Notes: generated by a model not told the origin, from the sequence alone. Positions 1 through 9,156 are shown, counted from the stretch's first letter. The stretch: 64,000 nt of DNA from Nocardia alni (GCF_019038435.1 NZ_JAGPOX010000030.1:1-64000), one strand, 5' to 3'. Numbers and translations are program-made.

Positions 1-1203
1 GTCGCCGACGGGGCGGGGCGCGTTGCGGGCGCCGCGCGGGAGGAGCGTGGGGTCCGGGTCGGTGCAGTCGACGTACAGGTAGGGCTCGGGGTAGTTGGGG
101 ATGCCGACCGGCAGGCGCGGCGTGTTGTAGTCGCACTGTTTGCGTGGGTAGATGCTGGCCACGGCCCAGGCGTAGCCGTCATGGAAGCCCGAGGCGACCG
201 CGTCGGCGGACGATCCGGCCCGCTGCTGCGGGAAGAACAGCTCGTGCATCGCCGGCGCGTGCAGATAGGCCATCTGTGCCACGGTGGTGAGATTGCCCAG
301 CAACTGCACCATGGTCGGCGAGTTGTCGGCGATGAGCGCGTCCATCGTTTTCAGCGTCTGCGGGGTCATCGTGACCAGGGTGCGGTAACCGCCGGTCATC
401 CGCTCCACTCCGGCCAGGGTGTGATCGAGGTCGGCGGCGGTCGCACCCAGCCCCGGGGCCAGATCGCGCACGGTGCCGAGCACCACCTGGCTGTCGTTCA
501 GCAACGAGACCGTCTGCGGCACAACATTGTCGAGCGTCGTGATGAGGAAGGCGCCCCCATCGATGATCGCGGCGAGCTTGTCCGGCGCGGCGGAACTGCC
601 GCCCAGTTCGGTCACGATCGCATGGAGTTTCGCCGGATCCAGTTGGGCGAGAGTGCCATCCAGGTCACCGAGCACCTGTGCCAGGGTGACCGGGGTCGAG
701 GTGCGGTTCGTGCCGACGACCGAGCCGTCGGCCAGATACGGACCATCCGAGGTGGCCGGGGCGAAGTCCAGGTACTGCTCCCCGGCCGCCGACAGCCCGG
801 CGACCCGGACGGTGCCGGTGTTCGGGATCCGCACCCGCGAATCGATGGAGGCGACGGCCTCGACGCCGGTCCCGGCGATCTCGACCGAATCCACTCGCCC
901 CACCCGCACGCCCCGGACCGTCACGTCCCGATCGGGCAGCAGCCCACCGGAATCCTGCAGTTCGACCCGGATCCGGTAGGTCGAGGCGAACGGATCGATC
1001 TGCAACGACCCCATCACCAGGTAGGCCGCCCCCACGACAAGCACGATCAGCAGTGCCACCCAGGACACCGTGAGCCGATGCCGGGACAGCCGCATGACCG
1101 CCGCGACCAGCACCCCACCCGCGACCCCGACCAGGCGCCCGCCGGATTCCAGCGATCGCGATGCGAGTGTGGCGGTTCCCGCCCCTGTCGTTCGTACGTT
1201 CAT
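1..1203 (-). CDS. mceF: MCE family protein, MceF-type (partial, runs off left edge)
   Basis: Open to the left edge; 401 codons are visible. Mce proteins are cell-envelope components of lipid/sterol importers. The N-terminus has one hydrophobic anchor (about residues 43-68, VALLIVLVVGAAYLVMG) followed by the MlaD/MCE domain with the typical GGLLPDRDVTVRGVRVGRV stretch (about 87-105), then a long coiled-coil-prone region and the tail reading CDYNTPRLP...PYLYVDC. It is the last of six mce genes, so MceF by position. Start is ATG at 1203; an in-frame ATG at 1095 just before the membrane anchor is a possible alternative. Unlike the other five genes, which overlap by 4 nt or slightly more, it is separated from mceE by 664 bp of repeat-bearing DNA, so it may be expressed differently. 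Confidence 0.9.
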   Translation of the reverse strand, partial: MNVRTTGAGTATLASRSLESGGRLVGVAGGVLVAAVMRLSRHRLTVSWVALLIVLVVGAAYLVMGSLQIDPFASTYRIRVELQDSGGLLPDRDVTVRGVRVGRVDSVEIAGTGVEAVASIDSRVRIPNTGTVRVAGLSAAGEQYLDFAPATSDGPYLADGSVVGTNRTSTPVTLAQVLGDLDGTLAQLDPAKLHAIVTELGGSSAAPDKLAAIIDGGAFLITTLDNVVPQTVSLLNDSQVVLGTVRDLAPGLGATAADLDHTLAGVERMTGGYRTLVTMTPQTLKTMDALIADNSPTMVQLLGNLTTVAQMAYLHAPAMHELFFPQQRAGSSADAVASGFHDGYAWAVASIYPRKQCDYNTPRLPVGIPNYPEPYLYVDCTDPDPTLLPRGARNAPRPVGD

Positions 1204-1383
1204 TGCCCGGACCTGCGCATTCGACCGTCGTGATACCCCTCGTGCCGCCAGCCGCCGTCCTGGGCTCTCGCCCCCCGGCCAGGCGGGTCCGGTTCGTGTG
1301 CCCGGCCGATGGGGCCGCTGACGAGTCCCATCCCCGGCGCTCGCCCCCGTGCTTCGGGACTGCGCGACGGCAACGGGACCAAG

Positions 1384-1468
1384 CCCGGCCTATCACTGCA
1401 TTTTCCCGCCCCGAGACTCTGGTTTCCGAGGATTCCGCCCGAAGAATGCAGCCGGAGGCCGGTTCTCC
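1384..1468. repeat. 85-bp hairpin repeat, copy 1
   Basis: The core starts CCCGGCCTATC and ends GGAGGCCGGTTCTCC. Near-terminal arms CTGCATT (1396-1402) and AATGCAG (1445-1451) can pair. It is the most diverged copy: it has A where the other copies carry G just outside the arm, and two C/G-rich changes in the loop. Confidence 0.8.
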
Positions 1469-1566
1469 GAGCCGCTCCCCGCGATGGCGACCCGGCACTA
1501 CGCCCATGACCCGGTCTCAGGGCACGGCCGCCACACTGCACTCTGCGAGCAGACCGCAACCCGCAA

Positions 1567-1651
1567 CCCGGCCTATCGCTGCATTTTTCCGCCTCGAAAC
1601 TCTGATTCCCGACAATTCCACCCGAAGAATGCAGCCGGAGGCCGGTTCTCC
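1567..1651. repeat. 85-bp hairpin repeat, copy 2
   Basis: Same length and order as copy 1. Arms GCTGCATTTTTC (1578-1589) and GAAGAATGCAGC (1624-1635) form a 12-bp stem with a single G.U-type wobble. The loop is about 34 nt and includes CCTCGAAACTCTG. Confidence 0.85.
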
Positions 1652-1737
1652 CACACCCCGCGACCCGCCAGGCATCAGCGCACGGCCACCACACCGAACC
1701 GCACTCCGCGAGCCGACCCCACGCCACCACGCGACGA

Positions 1738-1822
1738 CCCGGCCTATCGCTACATTTTCCCGCCTCGAAACTCCGGTTTCCGACAATTCGACCCGGAGAA
1801 TGTAGCTGGAGGCCGGTTCTCG
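1738..1822. repeat. 85-bp hairpin repeat, copy 3, with compensatory changes
   Basis: Arms GCTACATTTTCC (1749-1760) and GGAGAATGTAGC (1795-1806). Relative to copy 2, a G-to-A change in the 5' arm is matched by C-to-T in the 3' arm, and an inner T/A pair is replaced by C/G. Pairing is therefore kept while sequence changes. The copy begins 45 nt after the mceE stop in the direction of transcription. Confidence 0.85.
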
Positions 1823-1867
1823 ATTGCGGAATGCGCATATCGCGGGCACTGCCCGCAGTTCGCTCGC

Positions 1868-2974
1868 TCATCGTCCCGGTCCCACTACTCGGTCGTGCAG
1901 CCGCTGCAACGTATATGCCAGCGAGCCGACGAAATTGGTCCAGTCGGTCGCGTCCGGCCAGCGCGCCGCGGGGTCGCCGGGGAAGTTCGGGTCCGGGGCC
2001 GCGCCGACGGCGAACTGGGTGATATCGGCGTCGGCCGCCGCGCCGGTCGAGTTCAGGTCCTTACCGCCGACGATGGACATCGTCCGCAGGGTCGTGTCGA
2101 GGTTGGCGCGGGGATCTTCGGCGGCGGTGTTCAGGCCCGCGGCCAGATTGTTCATATCGGCGACCAGGCTGCGTTTTCCGGTACCGTTGACCGACGGGAA
2201 GCGGTCGAGCTGTGTGGCGATACTGCTCAGCTGGGAGGCCAGCGCGACGATGGATTGGGTGTTGTCGCCCACGACCTGCAAGGCCGGGCTCGCGGCCGCG
2301 ATGGCGTCGTTCATCGTGGACTGCTGCGCGGCCACCGTCGCGGTCAGCGTGTCCGCGTCGTGTACCGCGTCCCGGATCTGGTTCGAGCGGTCGGCCAGCG
2401 TGCGCACGAGCGCGGTGGTCCGGTTGATCAGGTCCGAGAGCCGCTCGCCGCGGCCGTCCAATTCCGTTCCCGCGCCGTTGATCACCTTCGTCAGGTCCCG
2501 AATCACGCCACCGTTGACCAGAAGTGCGGCCCGGGTGAGGACCTCCTCGATGGTCGCGGCGGCCGAGGTGGCCGACTCGGGGATGGCGTCCTCGTCGTGC
2601 AGAAGCTTGTCGCCGGGATGCTGGGGCGGGGTCATCGCGATGAAGACATCGCCCATCGGTGTGGCCGAACGCAATTCGGCGCCGGTGCCGGCCGGGAGCG
2701 AGACGCCCGCGCGGATGCGCATGGTGACCACGGCGGCATAGTCGTGCGCGGCCATGGATTCGACCTGCCCGATGTCCGCACCGTTGAGCCGGACCGTCGC
2801 CTTGGTCGGCAGGTTCAGGGCGTTGGCGAAGGTCGCGGTCAGGGTGTAGGCGTGCGGGCCGACCGACGGCGCGGGCAGCGGGACGCTGTCCAGCCCCACA
2901 CCGCAACCGGTCAGCGGCGCGACGAGCAGCACGGTGGCGGACAGTGCGATGGAAACCCTTTTCGGCGTGATCAT
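1868..2974 (-). CDS. mceE: MCE family lipoprotein, MceE/LprN-type
   Basis: 368 aa. The ATG at 2974 overlaps the mceD stop (ATGA), which decides the start over an upstream in-frame ATG at 3085. The N-terminus is a lipoprotein signal: MITPKRVS, hydrophobic core, then lipobox LTGC with Cys about residue 21. The MCE domain follows (about 35-115; LPTKATVRLNGADIGQVESM), then a helical region rich in paired polar/hydrophobic heptads. In mycobacteria the fifth gene of each mce operon encodes this lipoprotein; the role is envelope lipid import together with the other Mce subunits and YrbE permeases. Downstream lies a repeat block instead of the usual immediate mceF. Confidence 0.92.
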   Translation of the reverse strand: MITPKRVSIALSATVLLVAPLTGCGVGLDSVPLPAPSVGPHAYTLTATFANALNLPTKATVRLNGADIGQVESMAAHDYAAVVTMRIRAGVSLPAGTGAELRSATPMGDVFIAMTPPQHPGDKLLHDEDAIPESATSAAATIEEVLTRAALLVNGGVIRDLTKVINGAGTELDGRGERLSDLINRTTALVRTLADRSNQIRDAVHDADTLTATVAAQQSTMNDAIAAASPALQVVGDNTQSIVALASQLSSIATQLDRFPSVNGTGKRSLVADMNNLAAGLNTAAEDPRANLDTTLRTMSIVGGKDLNSTGAAADADITQFAVGAAPDPNFPGDPAARWPDATDWTNFVGSLAYTLQRLHDRVVGPGR

Positions 2975-4101
2975 TTCGGCAACCCCGCGATCCCGGCCAG
3001 CATGGCGACCACCCCGAAGTCCGGCCCCATATCGGACATCTTTCCGGTGTTGCAGCCCAGCTGTTTCATGTTCAGCAGGTTGCACACCTCCTTGACCATC
3101 TGCCCGTCCAGCAGCACCTTGTCCACATTGATGTGCACCCGCCCGAAGCCCTGCTTCGTATCCATCACCTGGTACGCGTTGTCGGTGACCAGCGGGAACA
3201 GATCCATGTATTCGGCGATATTGCGCTGGTAGTCCGACAGGCTGCGGGTGACCACCTCACCGTTGCCGACGGTCGAGGCCAGCGAGGCCCGGTTGTGTTG
3301 CAGCAGATCCGATGTCGTGGACAGGATCTGGTTCAGCTGCGCCCCTGTGTCGCCCGAGCCCAGGTTCTGCTGGGCCAGAAAGTCACTGGTCTGGTGAATG
3401 GCCGAGCCGAACTGACGGATCTGCTGATCGTTGCGGGCGGCGGTGGCCGCGAGCGAATCCAGGTCGTTCACGATCCTGGTGATCGCGTCGCGGGTGGCGG
3501 CGCCGTGATCGCCGCCCATCCGCAGCGCGGCGGACAGCTGATCCAGCGCGCTACTGATATCGGTGCCGTCCTGTCCGGCGATATCGGACCCGAGGCCCAC
3601 CAGACCGGCGATCGGCCCGTGACCCGCACCGTCCCCGGCCAGCGATTTGGACAGCTTGTCGGCCATGGCCAAAACGTTGTCGAAGGCGATCGGTGTGCGG
3701 GTGCGGTCCAGACCCAGGACCGCGCCGTCGCTCAGCACCGGTCCGGAGTGGTAGGCGGGGGTGAACTCGACGTGCCGGTCGGTCAGCACAGAGTCCGAGA
3801 CCGTGACCGCGGTCGCGCCGGCCGGGATCGGCACCGAGCGTGTCACGTTCATCCGCACCTCGACGTAAGAGCCGCGCTGCGTGATGGCGGTGACCGTGCC
3901 GACCCGCATCCCGAGCACATCCACAGCATTACCGGTGTACAGCCCGGCCGCGCTGTCGAATCGTGCTGTGACGGACATGTTTTGGCTGCCACCGGTCAGC
4001 GATCGGACCGTGAAGAAGGCGGCCACGATGACGACGAGCGCCACCAGCAGCGCCAGGCGCGTGCGGCGAGTCGGGCGGGGCAGCCGAGACGAGAGGCTCA
4101 T
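2971..4101 (-). CDS. mceD: MCE family protein, MceD-type
   Basis: 376 aa. ATG at 4101 overlaps the mceC stop by 4 nt; the ORF is open further upstream but that part is out-of-family. It has a short basic N-terminus, one TM segment (about 14-34, LALLVALVVIVAAFFTV), then the MCE domain (SAAGLYTGNAVDVLGMRVGTV, about 51-71) and a long alpha-helical region. Its C-terminus has a CNLLNMKQLGCN pair of cysteines. Membrane-anchored periplasmic-side subunit of the Mce lipid importer; co-transcribed with its neighbours to judge from the overlaps at both ends. Confidence 0.9.
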   Translation of the reverse strand: MSLSSRLPRPTRRTRLALLVALVVIVAAFFTVRSLTGGSQNMSVTARFDSAAGLYTGNAVDVLGMRVGTVTAITQRGSYVEVRMNVTRSVPIPAGATAVTVSDSVLTDRHVEFTPAYHSGPVLSDGAVLGLDRTRTPIAFDNVLAMADKLSKSLAGDGAGHGPIAGLVGLGSDIAGQDGTDISSALDQLSAALRMGGDHGAATRDAITRIVNDLDSLAATAARNDQQIRQFGSAIHQTSDFLAQQNLGSGDTGAQLNQILSTTSDLLQHNRASLASTVGNGEVVTRSLSDYQRNIAEYMDLFPLVTDNAYQVMDTKQGFGRVHINVDKVLLDGQMVKEVCNLLNMKQLGCNTGKMSDMGPDFGVVAMLAGIAGLPK

Positions 4102-5162
4102 CGGCAGTCCTTCGAGTACGGGGGCAGATTCACCTGCGGCGCCCGCCCGACCAGCGCGCACATGAACGAGTCGATGAATGCGCCGTCGGGTGCGTTGGCG
4201 TCGAGTTCGGTTCCGGCGCCGGTGAAGTTCGCCCAGGTGCGCCACGGCACGGGCAGGATCTGCAGGATGTTGCGCAGCAGGTCGTCATGGCGGCTCAGCA
4301 TGCCGGTCATGGCGTTCAGATTGCCCAGCAGCTGTTGCAATTCGGGCTGATCGTTCACCACGATCGGGGTGAGGGTGTGCACCAGCGTGGTGGTGGCCGT
4401 GAGCATGGATTCGATGGCACGCTGCCGAGTGACTATCTCCTGCAACAGATTCGACCCCTGAGTGAACAGTGCCCCGAGGTTCGCGCGCTGGCCCTGGATC
4501 AGGTCGGTCAACTGACTCGTGCTGTTCAGCAACGCGCCGAGCTGATCGCGGCGTTCGGCGATCACCGCCGACAGGGTCTTGATGTTCTGCATCGCCGCCG
4601 GCAGCAGCCCCGGCAGTCCGGACAGCTGGCTCGACAGATCGGTGAGAGCGTGCCCGACCTGGTCGGCGTCGACCTGATCGAAGGTGGTCGTCACGTCCTG
4701 TAGCGCGGATTCGAGATCGTAGGGAACCTGCGTGTGCGCCAAGCCGATTCGTCCGCCGGGCAGCTCCCCCGCGCCCGCCGGGGTCAGCTCGACGTACCGA
4801 TTGCCCAGCATCGTGGTCAATTTGATGGCCGCGCCGGTGCCGGATCCCAGCCGCACGGAGTGATCGATGCTCAGGGTGACCGCGATATGGTCACCGGCCA
4901 GCCGCAGGCCCGCCACATGTCCGACCGGTACCCCCGCCACGGTCACCTGATCACCGTTGCCCAGCTGGGCGGCCTGCGCGAAATCCGCCTCCACCCGCCG
5001 CTGGCCGAAGTTCAGCGAATGCACCGCCAGCGCAACGACTATCGCCAGCACGAGCAGGCCGAGCGCGCCGAACCCGAGCCACGCCTTCGAATAGTCCTCG
5101 AGTGTCTTGCGCCGCGGGACGACGCGGCGAAGTTCGCTGAGATCCATGGCGCTCACCGACAC
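4098..5162 (-). CDS. mceC: MCE family protein, MceC-type
   Basis: 354 aa from GTG 5162; alternatives in frame are GTG 5156 and ATG 5147, all overlapping or abutting the mceB stop at 5153. It contains a basic segment, a TM helix (about 29-48, LGFGALGLLVLAIVVALAV), and the MCE domain with GNGDQVTVAGVPVGHVAGL (about 66-84), followed by a helical tail ending in two cysteine-bearing segments (FMCALVG and YSKDCR). Third gene of the mce cluster; overlaps mceD by 4 nt. Confidence 0.9.
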   Translation of the reverse strand: MSVSAMDLSELRRVVPRRKTLEDYSKAWLGFGALGLLVLAIVVALAVHSLNFGQRRVEADFAQAAQLGNGDQVTVAGVPVGHVAGLRLAGDHIAVTLSIDHSVRLGSGTGAAIKLTTMLGNRYVELTPAGAGELPGGRIGLAHTQVPYDLESALQDVTTTFDQVDADQVGHALTDLSSQLSGLPGLLPAAMQNIKTLSAVIAERRDQLGALLNSTSQLTDLIQGQRANLGALFTQGSNLLQEIVTRQRAIESMLTATTTLVHTLTPIVVNDQPELQQLLGNLNAMTGMLSRHDDLLRNILQILPVPWRTWANFTGAGTELDANAPDGAFIDSFMCALVGRAPQVNLPPYSKDCR

Positions 5163-6193
5163 TTCGCGGTGTGTTTCGCGACGCCACCGGGAGTCGCGGC
5201 GTCGACGATCTGCGGTATCAGGGGCGCCAGGCCGGGAGCCAGTGACACGCTCACATCACAGGCATAGGCATCGACATAGGCTCCGCTCTGCCCCACTCGC
5301 GACATCCCCTTCAGCAGCATCGGCAGGTTGTCGCCGAAGTATTCGAACTTGTAGCGGTTGTCGAGGAAGTGCTGTGTGAAACCCGGTTCGCGGCTGACGA
5401 ATTGACTCAGCGCGGGCTGGTCCGCGGCGACGATATCCGACACGCGTCCGACCACCCGGGAGATCTGGTCCACCGAGCCGAACAGCGTCTGCCGGTTCGA
5501 CTCGAGGCCATCGAACACCGCCTTGGTCTGCCCGATGACGGTGGTCAGATTGCCGCTCTGGCGCGCGAGATCCCCGACGATGGTGGTGAGGTTGGTGATG
5601 ACCCGGCCCAGCACCTCGTCCGGTCCGGCGAACGACTCCGCCAGCCGCGTGGTTTCGGCGATCAGGGTGGCGACCGCGCCGTTGTCCCCCTGGAGCGCGT
5701 TGATCAGCGCCGAGGTGATGTTGTCCACCGCGTGACGATCCAGGGTGCCGAACAGCGGCTCGAAACCGTTGAGCAGCTTGGAGATATCGAACGACGGCTC
5801 GGTGCGCGCGACGGGGATCTCCGCGCCGGCGCGCAGCTTTACCGGATCGCCGCCGTGACCGCCCCGGGCCAGCTCCAGATAGCGCTGCCCGATCAGGTTC
5901 TGGTAGGTGACCGCGGCCGTGGTGTCGCCGTAGATGGTCTGGTCGTTCTGAATCTCGAACCCGACCCGCGCCAGGGTCCCGGTCAGCGCGATCGAGTCGA
6001 CCCGGCCGACCCGTACGCCCGCCATCCGCACGTCGTCGCCGGCCTTCATCCCGGACACGTCGGTGAACAACGCGGAATACCGCGCGGTGGAGCCGCCGAC
6101 CCCGCGTTCTAGGGTCACCACGACCGTCCACGTCAGCAGGGTCGAGACGACGAGGAACACGATCAGCACCCCGAGTGATCCGCGGTAACTCAT
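5153..6193 (-). CDS. mceB: MCE family protein, MceB-type
   Basis: 346 aa. ATG at 6193 forms an ATGA overlap with the mceA stop; a much longer frame upstream (to 6664) is antisense-like shadow of mceA and was rejected. N-terminal TM (about 5-27, GSLGVLIVFLVVSTLLTWTVVV), MCE domain with SGMKAGDDVRMAGVRVGRV (about 46-64), long helical region, and C-terminal YACDVSVSLAPGL. Second gene of the mce cluster. Confidence 0.92.
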   Translation of the reverse strand: MSYRGSLGVLIVFLVVSTLLTWTVVVTLERGVGGSTARYSALFTDVSGMKAGDDVRMAGVRVGRVDSIALTGTLARVGFEIQNDQTIYGDTTAAVTYQNLIGQRYLELARGGHGGDPVKLRAGAEIPVARTEPSFDISKLLNGFEPLFGTLDRHAVDNITSALINALQGDNGAVATLIAETTRLAESFAGPDEVLGRVITNLTTIVGDLARQSGNLTTVIGQTKAVFDGLESNRQTLFGSVDQISRVVGRVSDIVAADQPALSQFVSREPGFTQHFLDNRYKFEYFGDNLPMLLKGMSRVGQSGAYVDAYACDVSVSLAPGLAPLIPQIVDAATPGGVAKHTAKCR

Positions 6194-7614
6194 GACGCTC
6201 CTCGATCGACGGTCGAACTGTTCGCGGGCGTATCCGGCACAACCGAGACGGTCGTGCCGCGCGCCAGCGGGCCGAACAGGATGTCCGAGGCGGAATTCGG
6301 TGGCCCACCGAGTATTCCGGCGATCTGCCGCTGTTCGTTCACGCTGCCGACCGGTCCGATATCGGGTTCGGTGGGCGCTCCCGGTGACGCCGTGCCGAGC
6401 GATGCCGGAGCGGCGAACAACTGGCCCAGCCCCGGGGGCATTCCCGGCACCGGTGGCGGGGGTGCGAGCGATGCCGGCGGGCTGAAGTTCTTCGGATTCA
6501 TCCCCGAGGGCAGTCCCGCACCGGCCGGCGACGCGACGGGCCCGGTCGTGCAGCTCGGCCCGGCCAGATTGCCGAAGCGCGGGCAGTCCGCGCGGGTGTA
6601 CTGCCGGTTCGGGGTCAGCTGCACGATGACCTTCGCGGTGATCCGCTGTGTGCTCGGATTCCACACTTTGTCGAACTCGGTGGTGAGATGCGTGACCGAT
6701 TCACTGATCTGGGGGAAATGCGCCGCGCCGTCGCCGAGGGTGTCCAGCGCCGGGGACAGGTGCGTGGTGATGCCGATGATCTGGTCCTCCCGGTGCGCAA
6801 GCGCGGATTCGACCGTCCCCGAGGTGTACAGCCCGCCGCTGAGCAACGCGGCGAGCTGTACACGCTGCTGCGCGATGGTCAGCATCGGCACGATCGAGTG
6901 GTGCAGCGCGTCGAGCAATTCCGGTGCGCTGCTCTGCACTTCGGACAGCGCCGCCGCCAGCGAGTCGAGTGTCGAGGGCGCCGGACGCGCGGACACCACC
7001 GGCGTGAGCCGGGTGACGATGTCGCGCAACCGAACTCCGGCGTCCTCGATCGCCGCGCCCCGGCCGTCGGTGGCCGCCGCCAGCGTCGCCAGCACGCCGA
7101 CGGCGTTGTCGGTCCTGTCCCGGCCGACCGAGGCGATGATCTGCCGCAGCCGGTCGAGCGAGGATTGCAGCCGCACCGTGGCGAGGCTGCGATCCTGGAC
7201 GATGTGCGCGCCGCTGCGCAGGGGCGGCGCATCGCCGTTGTCCAGCAGTTGCACCGACGGCACGGCGAACACGTTGCTGGGCACCACGCGCGCTGTGACG
7301 GTGTTCGGGATCCGGACGGCGTCGTGCGGGTCGAGACTGATTCGCACCTGGTTCATCCCGGCCTCGGTGGCCGCGCTCACCCCGGTCACGAGTCCGACCA
7401 GGACGCCGCGGTACTTCACGTCGGACTTCGGCGGCAACCCGTCGCCCACGTCCGCCAGCACCGCGGTGACGGTCACCGAACCACGGAATACCCCTTGCGA
7501 ATTCGCGATCATCAGCCCGGCCGCCACGACGACCGCGATGATGACGCACATCCCGGTCACCAGCAGCCGCACGGCGGACGGCCCACGGCCGTCCGGTTCG
7601 AACATCGTCGCCAC
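6190..7614 (-). CDS. mceA: MCE family protein, MceA-type, with Pro-rich tail
   Basis: 474 aa from GTG 7614 (in-frame ATG at 7605 is also possible). N-terminal TM segment (about 15-38), MCE domain with GDGLPPKSDVKYRGVLVGLV (about 52-71), the ADCPRFGNLAGPSC cysteine pair typical of MceA C-terminal regions, then a proline/glycine/alanine-rich tail of about 110 residues. It begins 34 bp after a P450 gene. In characterised mce operons mceA follows two YrbE permease genes; none is present here, so transport would need permeases encoded elsewhere or to the left of this window. Confidence 0.9.
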   Translation of the reverse strand: MATMFEPDGRGPSAVRLLVTGMCVIIAVVVAAGLMIANSQGVFRGSVTVTAVLADVGDGLPPKSDVKYRGVLVGLVTGVSAATEAGMNQVRISLDPHDAVRIPNTVTARVVPSNVFAVPSVQLLDNGDAPPLRSGAHIVQDRSLATVRLQSSLDRLRQIIASVGRDRTDNAVGVLATLAAATDGRGAAIEDAGVRLRDIVTRLTPVVSARPAPSTLDSLAAALSEVQSSAPELLDALHHSIVPMLTIAQQRVQLAALLSGGLYTSGTVESALAHREDQIIGITTHLSPALDTLGDGAAHFPQISESVTHLTTEFDKVWNPSTQRITAKVIVQLTPNRQYTRADCPRFGNLAGPSCTTGPVASPAGAGLPSGMNPKNFSPPASLAPPPPVPGMPPGLGQLFAAPASLGTASPGAPTEPDIGPVGSVNEQRQIAGILGGPPNSASDILFGPLARGTTVSVVPDTPANSSTVDRGAS

Positions 7615-7648
7615 GAATTACCCGCTCACACTCGATGATTCCGCGCGT

Positions 7649-8926
7649 TTACGGGTTCGGGGTGAACCGGACGTGCAGATCGCTGAGACCACGCAGGATG
7701 AACGTCGGCTCGAAGTTGTACTGGCGCTCGTCGGCGGGACCGTGCTTGTCCACGTCGATCTCGATGTCGAGCATGCGATCGAGGATGCGATCCAACGACA
7801 CCCGGCCCTCCACCCGCGCCAGCGGCCCACCCGGACATGTGTGCGCGCCACGACCGAAGGCGATGTGCTCGCGGTAATTCGCACGGTCCAAACGGAATTC
7901 GTACGGATTCTCGAACCGCTCCGGAGCCCGATTGGCCGCGCCTGGGCACAGCATCACGATGGAGCCCGCCGGTACCGGAACATCGCCGACCACGGTGGAC
8001 TTGCGCGCCAGCCGGAACATGCTCTTGACCGGCGCGTGCAGCCGCAGCGCCTCCTCGACGAACACCGGCAGCAGGCTGCGGTCCTCGCGCAGGGTCCGCT
8101 GCAGTTCCGGATTCTCGCCGAGCACCCGGATGGACGCGGCGAGCAGTTTCGCGGTGGTCTCCTGGCCGGCGCCGAAAACGAAGGTGGCCGAACGCACCAC
8201 GTCGATGACCTCCGGCGTGGAGCCGTCGGGATACTTCGCCTGCGCCAGCTGGGTCAGCACGTCGTCGCGAGGGTTGGCCCGCCGGTCGGTGATGTACGAG
8301 CTGAACTTTTCGTCCAGCCATTCCAGCGGGTTGGTGCCGACGCTCTCGTGGTCGAGCGCGCCGACCTGGCTGCCGGGCCGGTCCCCGGCGAGCACCGCGC
8401 GGCACTCGTCGTGGTCCTCCTCCGGCACCCCGAGCAGATCGGCGATGACCAAGAGCGAGAACGGTTTCGCGTACGCCTCGACGAATTCGCACGTGCCGTC
8501 GGCGAGGAACTCGTCGAGCTGGCGGTCGGCGAGGCGCCACATGAACTCCTCGTTCTCCTTCAGCCGTATCGGGGTCAGCAGCTTGCTGAGCACCGAGCGC
8601 GCCGCGGTGTGCTGCGGCGGATCCATGGTCACCATGTGCTCGTACATGGGCAGCTCGGTCCGGTGCCGCTCGATCTGCTCACTGATGTCGTCGCCCTCGG
8701 GCGTGAACGGCAGCGGCGGGAACGGGCCGCCGACCGCGATGCAGGAGGAGAACGATTCGCCGTCCCGCAGCACCTGGCCGGTCTCCTCGTATCCGGTGAC
8801 CGCGAGTACGCCGTAATTCGGTTCGCGCACGACCGGGCATTGGGCCCGCAAATGTTCGTAGTATGGATACGGATCCGGAACCAGGGCGGGGTCGGTGAAA
8901 TAGTCGACGGTATCGAAATCGACCAT
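7649..8926 (-). CDS. Cytochrome P450
   Basis: 425 aa from ATG 8926, chosen over an upstream ATG (9019) because AGGAGCT sits 7 nt ahead of it. P450 landmarks: I-helix FGAGQETT (oxygen activation), K-helix EEALRL (ExxR), and the heme-binding FGRGAHTCPGG with the thiolate Cys about residue 364. Bacterial class I type, soluble, needing a ferredoxin and reductase encoded elsewhere. It is the first gene of the presumed P450-mceA-F transcription unit. That suggests oxidation of a lipid or sterol-like molecule handled by the Mce system, but the substrate is inference. Confidence 0.93.
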   Translation of the reverse strand: MVDFDTVDYFTDPALVPDPYPYYEHLRAQCPVVREPNYGVLAVTGYEETGQVLRDGESFSSCIAVGGPFPPLPFTPEGDDISEQIERHRTELPMYEHMVTMDPPQHTAARSVLSKLLTPIRLKENEEFMWRLADRQLDEFLADGTCEFVEAYAKPFSLLVIADLLGVPEEDHDECRAVLAGDRPGSQVGALDHESVGTNPLEWLDEKFSSYITDRRANPRDDVLTQLAQAKYPDGSTPEVIDVVRSATFVFGAGQETTAKLLAASIRVLGENPELQRTLREDRSLLPVFVEEALRLHAPVKSMFRLARKSTVVGDVPVPAGSIVMLCPGAANRAPERFENPYEFRLDRANYREHIAFGRGAHTCPGGPLARVEGRVSLDRILDRMLDIEIDVDKHGPADERQYNFEPTFILRGLSDLHVRFTPNP

Positions 8927-9156
8927 GGTTGAGAGCTCCTGACATATGCGGAGGTATAGGAATTCGGAGGTGGGTACGTCGGACGGCGGCAGCAGCCTCA
9001 TCACCGCTGTACGCAGCACTTAGGGGGCGAGTCGTCCGGGCCGAAGCCCCTCGAATCCACTCTCGATGATTGTGCGTAGCGCCACACGGCGAGTCAATAG
9101 GTTCAGCGAATTTTTAGAATAATTCCCAAAAGCAATTGCAGACGCGCGAAAACACA

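Larger units (their letters stand above)
1204..1867. other. Repeat-bearing interruption between mceE and mceF
   Basis: There is no convincing gene here. The stretch is built from about 2.5-3 tandem units of roughly 171-183 bp. Each unit holds a well-conserved 85-bp core (1384-1468, 1567-1651, 1738-1822) and a less conserved linker; the linkers also share blocks such as GCACGGCC[A/G]CCACAC and CTCTGCGAGC/CTCCGCGAGC. Long reading frames cross it on both strands, but they look like GC-driven shadows with no recognisable protein. Other mce genes in the cluster overlap, so this block looks inserted or expanded inside an operon. Confidence 0.75.

Noticed and set aside
1349..3232. A 627-codon plus-strand frame across the mce repeats and mceD/E
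   Set aside because: It runs antisense to two mce genes and through non-coding repeats, with Arg/Gly-rich composition and no domain.
6254..8932. An 892-codon open frame on the plus strand across mceA and the P450
   Set aside because: Antisense shadow of two well-supported minus-strand genes; GC-rich third positions leave the opposite frame open. No recognisable domain.
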